Source: Stenotrophomonas mori (lineage in GTDB: Bacteria > Pseudomonadota > Gammaproteobacteria > Xanthomonadales > Xanthomonadaceae). Taken from it: a DNA stretch of 64,000 nt. Position numbers and translations under genes: made by a program. The DNA lies in the NCBI RefSeq assembly GCF_023556335.1, contig NZ_JAIKTS010000001.1, positions 682,001-746,000 of the forward strand, written 5' to 3'. The notes beneath the pieces are model-generated. The model saw nothing but the letters and a program-made list of their open reading frames with translations. It was not told the DNA's origin and made no database searches. Below are positions 58,092 through 64,000 of this stretch, one piece after another; within the stretch, counting starts at the first letter, position 1, and the number at the start of each line of letters is the position of its first letter.

Positions 58092-59189
58092 ATGACCGAT
58101 CTGCTCGAACCCACCCTGGCGCACCTGGAAAAGCTGGTGTCCTTCGACACCCGCAATCCGCCGCGCGCGATCACCCCCGGCGGCATCTTCGACTACCTGC
58201 GCGCCCATCTGCCGGGCTTCAGCATCGAGGTGACCGACCACGGCGCCGGCGCGGTCAGCCTGTACGCGGTGCGCGGCACGCCGAAGTACCTGTTCAACGT
58301 GCACCTGGACACGGTGCCGGATTCGCCGCACTGGAGCGCCGACCCGCACGCGATGCGGCGCCTGGACGACCGCGTGGTCGGGCTCGGCGTCTGCGACATC
58401 AAGGGCGCGGCGGCGGCGCTGGTGGCGGCCGCCAATGCCTGCGATGGCGATGCCGCGTTCCTGTTCTCCTCCGACGAGGAGGCCAACGATCCCCGCTGCA
58501 TCGCCGCGTTCCTGGCGCGCGGGCTTCCCTACGAGGCCGTGCTGGTTGCCGAGCCGACCCTGGGTGAAGCGGTGCTGGCGCACCGTGGCATCAGCTCGGT
58601 GCTGATGCGCTTCCAGGGCCGTGCCGGGCATGCCTCCGGGCCGCAGGATGCGGCGGCCAGCGCCCTTCACCAGGCGATGCGCTGGGGCGGGCGGGCGCTG
58701 GACCATGTCGCCTCGCTGGCGCATGCGCGGTTCGGGGGCCTGACCGGCCTGCGCTTCAACATCGGCCGCGTCGACGGCGGCATCAAGGCCAACATGATCG
58801 CGCCGGAGGCCGAGCTGCGCTTCGGTTTCCGCCCGCTGCCGTCGATGGACATCGACCAGCTGCTGGCGACCTTCGCCGGATTCGCCGACCCGGCGGCGGC
58901 GCACTTCGAGGAGACCTTCCGTGGCCCGAGCCTGCCTGCCGGCGACATCGCCCGCGCCGAGGAGCGGCGCCTGGCCGCGCGCGACGTCGCCGACGAACTG
59001 GGCCTGCCGATCGGCAACGCGGTCGACTTCTGGACCGAGGCCTCGCTGTTCTCGGCCGCCGGCTACACCACGATGGTCTACGGCCCCGGCGACATCGCCC
59101 AGGCCCATACCGCCGACGAGTTCGTGACGCTGGAGCAGCTGCGGCGCTACGCGACCTCGGTGCACGGCATCCTGCAGCGCGGCGCCTGA
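58092..59189 (+). CDS. argE: N-acetylcitrulline (acetylornithine-type) deacetylase
   Basis: M20-family zinc deacetylase of 365 residues. Motifs: FDTRNPPRAITPGG, the first metal His in NVHLDTVPDS, GLGVCDIKGAAAALV with the bridging Asp, SSDEEANDPRCI with the catalytic Glu pair, the dimerisation domain start HRGISSVLMRFQGRAGHAS, and AHTADEFV with the last His. The AOTCase upstream makes N-acetylcitrulline, so the natural substrate is most likely N-acetylcitrulline, as shown for the Xanthomonas enzyme. Confidence 0.9.
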   Translation: MTDLLEPTLAHLEKLVSFDTRNPPRAITPGGIFDYLRAHLPGFSIEVTDHGAGAVSLYAVRGTPKYLFNVHLDTVPDSPHWSADPHAMRRLDDRVVGLGVCDIKGAAAALVAAANACDGDAAFLFSSDEEANDPRCIAAFLARGLPYEAVLVAEPTLGEAVLAHRGISSVLMRFQGRAGHASGPQDAAASALHQAMRWGGRALDHVASLAHARFGGLTGLRFNIGRVDGGIKANMIAPEAELRFGFRPLPSMDIDQLLATFAGFADPAAAHFEETFRGPSLPAGDIARAEERRLAARDVADELGLPIGNAVDFWTEASLFSAAGYTTMVYGPGDIAQAHTADEFVTLEQLRRYATSVHGILQRGA

Positions 59190-59260
59190 GCCGCAGTCGC
59201 CCCGGCGGTCCCGCCGGGTTCTCTCCCCGCGACCCGAGGGTCGCCACGTAGACGCAAGCA

Positions 59261-60589
59261 ATGTCCCCAGCCATGCAACCCCACCGCCAGACCCGCCAGA
59301 CCATCGTGCGCCTGCTTTCGAGCATGGCCAGCGCGAAGGAGATCAGCCAGTACCTCAAGCGTTTCTCGCAGCTGGACGCCAAGCGCTTCGCCGTGGTCAA
59401 GGTCGGCGGTGCGGTGCTGCGCGACGACCTGGACGCGCTGACCTCCTCGCTGTCGTTCCTGCAGGAGGTCGGGCTGACCCCGATCGTGCTGCACGGCGCC
59501 GGCCCGCAGCTGGACGCGCAGCTGTCCGCGGCCGGCATCGAGAAGCAGGTGGTCGATGGCCTGCGCGTGACCACGCCCGAATCGCTGGCGATCGTGCGCC
59601 GGGTGTTCCAGCAGTCCAACCTGCAGCTGGTCGAGGCGCTGCAGCAGAACGGCGCGCGCGCGACTTCGATCACCGGCGGGGTATTCGAGGCCGCCTACCT
59701 GGACCAGGCCACCTACGGGCTGGTCGGCGAGGTGAAGCGGGTCAACCTGGCGCCGATCGAGGCCAGCCTCCGCGCCGGTTCGATCCCGGTCATCACCTCG
59801 CTGGGCGAGACGCCCAGCGGGCAGATCCTCAACATCAACGCCGACTTCGCCGCCAACGAGCTGGTGCAGGAGCTGCAGCCGTACAAGATCATCTTCCTCA
59901 CCGGTACCGGCGGCCTGCTCGATGCCGAGGGTCGGGTGATCGACTCCATCAACCTGTCCACCGAATACGCGCACCTGATCGAGCAGCCGTGGCTGCACGG
60001 CGGCATGAAGGTCAAGATCGAGCAGATCAAGGACCTGCTGGACAAGCTGCCGGGCGAATCCTCGGTGTCGATCACGCGTCCGGCCGACCTGGCCAAGGAA
60101 CTGTTCACCCACAAGGGGTCGGGCACCCTGGTCCGGCGCGGCGAGAAGGTGCTCAGGGCCACCTCGTGGGAGCAGCTGGATACCCGGCGGCTGCAGGCGC
60201 TGATCGAATCCAGCTTCGGCCGCACCCTGGTGCCGGACTACTTCCGGAAGACCCGCCTGCTGCGCGCCTACGTCAGCGAGAACTACCGCACCGCGGTGAT
60301 CCTCACCGAGGAGGCCGAGGGCGTGTACCTGGACAAGTTCGCGGTGCTGGACGATGCCCAGGGCGAAGGCCTGGGGCGCGCGGTATGGAACGTCATGCGC
60401 GAGGAGACGCCGCAGCTGTTCTGGCGCTCGCGCAACGGCAATCCGGTCAACCATTTCTACTATGCCGAGTCCGATGGCTGCCACAAGCTGGACCACTGGA
60501 AGGTGTTCTGGTACGGCGCCACCGGTTTCGACGACATCCGCGCCTACGTCGCCCATTGCGGCCAGCGCGCGGCAAGCCTGGAGGGCTGA
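59261..60589 (+). CDS. argB: Bifunctional N-acetylglutamate synthase/kinase
   Basis: Fusion of 442 residues. Residues about 25-285 form an amino-acid-kinase domain: [47 protein letters not shown], and [11 protein letters not shown] with [11 protein letters not shown]. Residues about 290-442 form a GNAT domain related to the vertebrate-like N-acetylglutamate synthase: [39 protein letters not shown], and [23 protein letters not shown]. Such fusions are known from Xanthomonas and perform the first two steps of the pathway. The start is either the ATG at 59261 or that at 59273 (MQPHRQTRQ). Confidence 0.92.
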   Translation: MSPAMQPHRQTRQTIVRLLSSMASAKEISQYLKRFSQLDAKRFAVVKVGGAVLRDDLDALTSSLSFLQEVGLTPIVLHGAGPQLDAQLSAAGIEKQVVDGLRVTTPESLAIVRRVFQQSNLQLVEALQQNGARATSITGGVFEAAYLDQATYGLVGEVKRVNLAPIEASLRAGSIPVITSLGETPSGQILNINADFAANELVQELQPYKIIFLTGTGGLLDAEGRVIDSINLSTEYAHLIEQPWLHGGMKVKIEQIKDLLDKLPGESSVSITRPADLAKELFTHKGSGTLVRRGEKVLRATSWEQLDTRRLQALIESSFGRTLVPDYFRKTRLLRAYVSENYRTAVILTEEAEGVYLDKFAVLDDAQGEGLGRAVWNVMREETPQLFWRSRNGNPVNHFYYAESDGCHKLDHWKVFWYGATGFDDIRAYVAHCGQRAASLEG

Positions 60590-60593
60590 GCGC

Positions 60594-61205
60594 ATGAACG
60601 GATCGCCGCCCGACGCGGCCTGGACCCGGGTGCCGGCGCTGCGTGGCCGCCATGTCGCGCTGGAGCCCCTGGAGAGCGGCCACGCCGCGGCGCTGCGGCA
60701 GGCGCTGGGCGAGGGCGAGCTGTCGCGGCTGTGGTACGCCAACGTCCCCGCGCCGGACGCGGTCGAGGGCTATGTCGCCGCCGCCCTGGATGCCCGCGCG
60801 CAGGGAACCGCGTTGCCGTTCGTGGTCCGCGACGTGGCCGGGGAGGTGGTCGGCAGCACCCGTTTCTATGCACTGGACGCCGGCGTTCCGCGCCTGAACA
60901 TCGGCTACACCTGGTACCACCGCCGCGTGCAGCGCACGGGCCTGAATACCGAGGCCAAGTGGCTGTTGCTGCGCCATGCCTTCGAGGCGATGGGCTGTAG
61001 TGCCGTCGGCTTCGAGACCAGCTGGTTCAACCATGCCTCGCGCGCCGCCATCGCCCGGCTCGGAGCGAAGCAGGACGGCGTGCTGCGCAACCACAAGCGG
61101 CACGCCGACGGCACGCTCCGCGACACCGTGGTGTTCTCCCTCCTCGACAACGAATGGCCGGCGGTACGCAGCCATCTGCAGTCCCTACTGGATTCGCATT
61201 CATGA
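60594..61205 (+). CDS. GNAT-family acetyltransferase within the arg cluster
   Basis: Protein of 203 residues of the RimJ/RimL-like GNAT type: [23 protein letters not shown] at the start, [49 protein letters not shown], and [36 protein letters not shown]. It starts four bases after the argB/A stop and overlaps argC by four bases, so it is part of the transcript. It is not needed by the known pathway. It may acetylate an amine or a protein N-terminus; the role is unknown. Confidence 0.88.
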   Translation: MNGSPPDAAWTRVPALRGRHVALEPLESGHAAALRQALGEGELSRLWYANVPAPDAVEGYVAAALDARAQGTALPFVVRDVAGEVVGSTRFYALDAGVPRLNIGYTWYHRRVQRTGLNTEAKWLLLRHAFEAMGCSAVGFETSWFNHASRAAIARLGAKQDGVLRNHKRHADGTLRDTVVFSLLDNEWPAVRSHLQSLLDSHS

Positions 61206-62173
61206 CCGACAGGAAATTCTCGCTGGGCATCGTCGGTGCCCGCGGCCACACCGGCGCCGAGCTGATCCGGCTGATCGCCGCGCACCCGCGGATCGAACTG
61301 CTCTTCGTATCCTCGCGGGAACTGGACGGCCAGCGCGTGGCCGAGCACAACCGCGCCTACGAGGGCGAGCTGCGCTACGAGAGCCTCGATCCGCAGGCGG
61401 TGGCCGCCAAGGGGGCCGACGCGGTGATCCTGGCGCTGCCCAACGGCAAGGCGGGGGCCTTCGTCGCCGCGCTGGATGCGGCCAGGCCCGACACGGTGAT
61501 CGTGGACCTCTCGGCCGATTACCGTTTCGACACCGGCTGGTATTACGGCCTGCCCGAGCTGACCCGCGGCGACTATGCCGGGCAGACGCGCATCAGCAAC
61601 CCGGGCTGCTATGCCACCGGCATGCAGCTGGCGATCACGCCGCTGCTGTCGCAGCTGGCCGGGCCGCCGGCCTGTTTCGGCGTGTCCGGCTATTCCGGCG
61701 CGGGCACCACCCCGTCGGACAAGAACAACACCGAGCTGCTGCGCGACAACCTGATGCCGTACGCGCTGACCAACCACGTGCACGAGCGCGAGGTGTCCAC
61801 GCGGCTCGGCGTGCCGGTGGAGTTCATGCCGCACGTGGCGCCGCATTTCCGCGGCATCACCCTGACCGTGAACCTGTGGCTGCAGCAGCCGCTCACGCGT
61901 GAGGAGCTGATGACGCTGTACCGGCAGCGCTATGCCGGCGAGCCGCTGGTGGAGGTGGTGGACGAGGCGCCGTGGGTCAGCCGCATCGCCGGCCGCCATG
62001 GCGTCCAGATCGGCGGCTTCACCCCCGCGCCGGGCAACAAGCGGGTGGTGGTGGTGGCGACCATCGACAACCTGCTCAAGGGCGCGGCGACGCAGGCGCT
62101 GCAGAACCTCAACCTCGCGCTCGGGCTGCCCGAGCTGACCGCCGTACCGCTGGAGGAGAACGACAATGGCTGA
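61202..62173 (+). CDS. argC: N-acetyl-gamma-glutamyl-phosphate reductase
   Basis: NADPH enzyme of 323 residues. Seen are the Rossmann opening [40 protein letters not shown], the catalytic cysteine in [29 protein letters not shown] and HRGITLT-like [10 protein letters not shown]. It forms N-acetylglutamate semialdehyde. The argD transaminase that follows in the pathway is not in this window. It overlaps the GNAT gene by four and argH by eight bases. Confidence 0.95.
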   Translation: MTDRKFSLGIVGARGHTGAELIRLIAAHPRIELLFVSSRELDGQRVAEHNRAYEGELRYESLDPQAVAAKGADAVILALPNGKAGAFVAALDAARPDTVIVDLSADYRFDTGWYYGLPELTRGDYAGQTRISNPGCYATGMQLAITPLLSQLAGPPACFGVSGYSGAGTTPSDKNNTELLRDNLMPYALTNHVHEREVSTRLGVPVEFMPHVAPHFRGITLTVNLWLQQPLTREELMTLYRQRYAGEPLVEVVDEAPWVSRIAGRHGVQIGGFTPAPGNKRVVVVATIDNLLKGAATQALQNLNLALGLPELTAVPLEENDNG

Positions 62174-63458
62174 TCTGTTGTGGCAGAAACCGGGGGTCGC
62201 GGTGGACGCGAAGATCCAGGCGTTCCTCGCCGGCGACGACGTGATCCTGGACCGCGAGTTCTTCCTGCACGACCTCCAGGCCAGCATCGCGCACGCCGAG
62301 GGCCTGCAGCACATCGGCATCCTGTCGGCCGACGAACTGGCCGCGCTCAAGCGCGAACTGGCGCTGCTGGCCGAGGACTTCCGCAGCGGCGCCTTCGTGC
62401 TCGACGAGCGCTACGAGGATTGCCACTCGGCCATCGAGGCGCGCCTGACCGAACGCCTCGGCGATGCCGGGCGCAAGATCCATACCGGGCGCAGCCGCAA
62501 CGACCAGATCCTGGTGGCCACGCGGCTGTGGCTGAAGGAGAAGCTGGCACGCGTGGCGGAGATCAGCCGCGAGGTGGCGAAGGTGGCGCTGGACCGCGCC
62601 GCCGCCGAGCACCAGCAGCCGCTGCCGGGCTATACCCACATCCAGCGCGCGGTGGTGTCCTCGGCCGGCATGTGGTGGGCGGGGTGGGGCGAGGCCTTCA
62701 TCGACAACGCCGCGCGTGCACTCGATACCCGTCGGCTGCTTGACTGCAACCCGCTCGGCACCGCCGCCGGCTACGGCGTCAACCTGCCGCTGGACCGCGA
62801 CCACACCACGCGGGCGCTGGGCTTCGCGCGCATGCAGGTCAGCCCGATCTACGCCCAGTTGTCGCGCGGCAAGTTCGAGCTGGCCGCGCTGGAAGCGCTG
62901 GGCGGCGCGACCCTGGACCTGCGCCGCATCGCCTGGGACCTGTCGCTGTTCACCACCGGCGAGTTCGCGTTCGTCGCACTGCCCGCGCAGTACACCACCG
63001 GCAGCTCGATCATGCCGAACAAGCGCAACCCGGACGTGATCGAACTGATGCGCGCGACCCATGCCAGCGTGGCCGCCGCACGCACCGAGATCGAGCAGCT
63101 GCTGTCGCTGCCGTCCGGCTACCACCGCGACCTGCAGGCCTCCAAGGGCGCGATCTTCCACGGCTTCGGCCGCGGCCTGGCGGCGCTGGAGCTGCTGCCG
63201 GCGCTGCTGTCGAACCTCGACTGGCGCCAGGACCGCATCCATGCCGCGATCGACTCGGGCATGTACGCCACCGACGTGGCGGTGGAAGCGGCGGTGTCCG
63301 GCGTGCCGTTCCGTGACGCCTACAAGGCCGCCGCGGCGGCGGCGGACACCGCGGGGCAGGGACGCACGCCGGAAGGCAGCCTGGCCGCGCGCGTGTCGCC
63401 GGGTGCGGCGGCCGACCTGCGGCTGGACGAACTGCAGGCGCGCTGGGCGGCATTGTGA
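62166..63458 (+). CDS. argH: Argininosuccinate lyase
   Basis: Product of 430 residues, fumarase/aspartase superfamily. It splits argininosuccinate to arginine and fumarate. Motifs: [51 protein letters not shown], and the signature loop [19 protein letters not shown] with the catalytic serine. It is the last arg gene. The downstream 475 bp hold a REP array instead of the proBA genes that follow argH in some xanthomonads. Confidence 0.96.
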   Translation: MADLLWQKPGVAVDAKIQAFLAGDDVILDREFFLHDLQASIAHAEGLQHIGILSADELAALKRELALLAEDFRSGAFVLDERYEDCHSAIEARLTERLGDAGRKIHTGRSRNDQILVATRLWLKEKLARVAEISREVAKVALDRAAAEHQQPLPGYTHIQRAVVSSAGMWWAGWGEAFIDNAARALDTRRLLDCNPLGTAAGYGVNLPLDRDHTTRALGFARMQVSPIYAQLSRGKFELAALEALGGATLDLRRIAWDLSLFTTGEFAFVALPAQYTTGSSIMPNKRNPDVIELMRATHASVAAARTEIEQLLSLPSGYHRDLQASKGAIFHGFGRGLAALELLPALLSNLDWRQDRIHAAIDSGMYATDVAVEAAVSGVPFRDAYKAAAAAADTAGQGRTPEGSLAARVSPGAAADLRLDELQARWAAL

Positions 63459-63464
63459 CGCCTT

Positions 63465-63830
63465 CGCCGGCAAGTCCCCGCCGGGCGAAGCCCGGCGCTG
63501 CAGCGGCGCGGCGATCCGTGGTTCTGTAGAGCGGGGCAAGGCCCCGCCGGGGCTTCACCGGCAAGGCCCCGCCGGGCGTTGCCCGGCGCTACAGGGACGC
63601 GGTGATCCGTGGTTCTGTAGAGCGGGGCAAGGCCCCGTTGGGGCACCGCCGGCAAGTCCCCGCCGGGCGTTGCCCGGCGCTACAGGGACGCGGTGATCCG
63701 TGGTTCTGTAGAGCGGGGCAAGGCCCCGCTGGGGCTTCACCGCCAAGGCCCCGCCGGGCATTGCCCGGCGCTGCAGCGGCGCGGCGATCCCTAGCCCTGC
63801 AGAGCCGGGCAGGGCCCGGCGGGGCCTTGG
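63465..63830. repeat. Tandem array of inverted GTAG REP pairs, 91-bp period
   Basis: Four units follow argH. The common GATCC lies at 63513, 63604, 63695 and 63786, exactly 91 bases apart. Each unit holds a palindrome GCCGGGC...GCCCGGCGCTACA, a spacer with GGTGATCCGTGGTTC, and an inverted palindrome TGTAGAGCGGGGCAAGGCCCCG. Units 2 and 3 are nearly identical, and unit 4 is diverged. The layout is that of paired REPs (BIME-like) mobilised by RAYT transposases; no such gene is in the window. The array could also end the arg transcript. Confidence 0.85.
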
Positions 63831-63933
63831 CGCGATGCGCGCCACGACGGACAGTTGGAAACGAAAGCATCCCCCACATCCGCCTCGCGGCAGTGCACCA
63901 TCAACAACGGCATTCGGTGCCATGGAGAACAAC

Positions 63934-64000
63934 GTGAAGCTGTACCTGGTGATGGCGATGCGCAAGCCGGCGTTCGACGCGAGCGTGATCGCGCCGCACA
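63934..64000 (+). CDS. YciI-like protein, start only
   Basis: The frame begins at GTG 63934 behind GGAG with six-base spacing and reads VKLYLVMAMRKPAFDASVIAPH to the window edge. An ATG at 63922 is in frame but covers the ribosome site. The opening resembles YciI family proteins (small ferredoxin-like fold). With only 22 residues the assignment is tentative. Confidence 0.45.
   Translation, partial: MKLYLVMAMRKPAFDASVIAPH

Noticed and set aside
59261-60589. ArgB joined to a GNAT domain as an assembly artefact
   Set aside because: The frame is continuous and fused NAG synthase/kinase is the known form in Xanthomonas.
63465-63830. Regular repeat with 91-bp spacing taken as a CRISPR array
   Set aside because: Whole units repeat, including the intervals; there are no unique spacers, and each unit is a REP pair with GTAG ends.

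Overview
The window reads as ordinary chromosome from a high-GC gammaproteobacterium of the family Xanthomonadaceae, most likely Stenotrophomonas or a close relative. Supporting signs are the arginine cluster of Xanthomonas type (N-acetylornithine carbamoyltransferase, N-acetylcitrulline deacetylase, fused NAG synthase/kinase), a his operon led by a TrpR-like regulator, the carA-carB-greA-rpfE-recJ order, an EfpL/YeiP-type elongation factor, and GTAG-type REP palindromes like those known from Stenotrophomonas. There is no phage, insertion sequence, CRISPR array, rRNA or tRNA.

Layout. 1-6160: secreted amidohydrolase (cut by the window edge), ankyrin protein, LysR regulator, cytosine-deaminase-like enzyme, ArsR-methyltransferase fusion with a palindromic operator, acyl-CoA dehydrogenase. 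6444-13888: complete histidine operon hisR-G-D-C-B-H-A-F-I, with overlapping genes and a perfect 11-bp inverted repeat just before the first start codon. 13967-21382: secreted metallophosphoesterase, legumain-like C13 peptidase, APC permease, DUF885 lipoprotein, REP pair, and a second phosphoesterase broken by a frameshift at a run of nine G. 21460-26516: methionine salvage genes mtnB-D-C downstream of two paralogous APC permeases. 26697-33603: Nudix hydrolase, serA divergent from D-2-hydroxyglutarate dehydrogenase, a DUF2388/DUF4105 pair and an orphan PAS histidine kinase. 33622-37222: EfpL and branched-chain amino acid catabolism (SDR, HMG-CoA lyase, methylglutaconyl-CoA hydratase). 37297-39698: feoA-feoB and a Cys-rich small membrane protein under a Fur-like box. 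39749-51452: SDR, dapB, carAB, greA, rpfE, recJ, acyltransferase, membrane LytTR regulator. 51466-55353: MFS transporter, sufE, cysS, small secreted protein. 55464-63458: arginine cluster argF-argG-argE-argB/A-GNAT-argC-argH. 63465-63830: tandem REP array with a 91-bp period, then the start of a YciI-like gene.

How the genes fit together. carAB supplies carbamoyl phosphate to the acetylated arginine pathway encoded 10 kb away; only argD is missing from the window. SerA and its divergent neighbour fit the known coupling in which SerA reduces 2-oxoglutarate to D-2-hydroxyglutarate and the dehydrogenase oxidises it back. The his, arg, feo and probably SAM/SAH-related genes each carry a visible candidate control element.

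The most notable observation is a candidate arginine transcription attenuator in front of argF. A 15-codon leader ORF contains a clustered Arg-Ala-Arg-Arg. A strong intrinsic terminator follows it, and a competing antiterminator arm coincides exactly with the last codons and stop of the leader.
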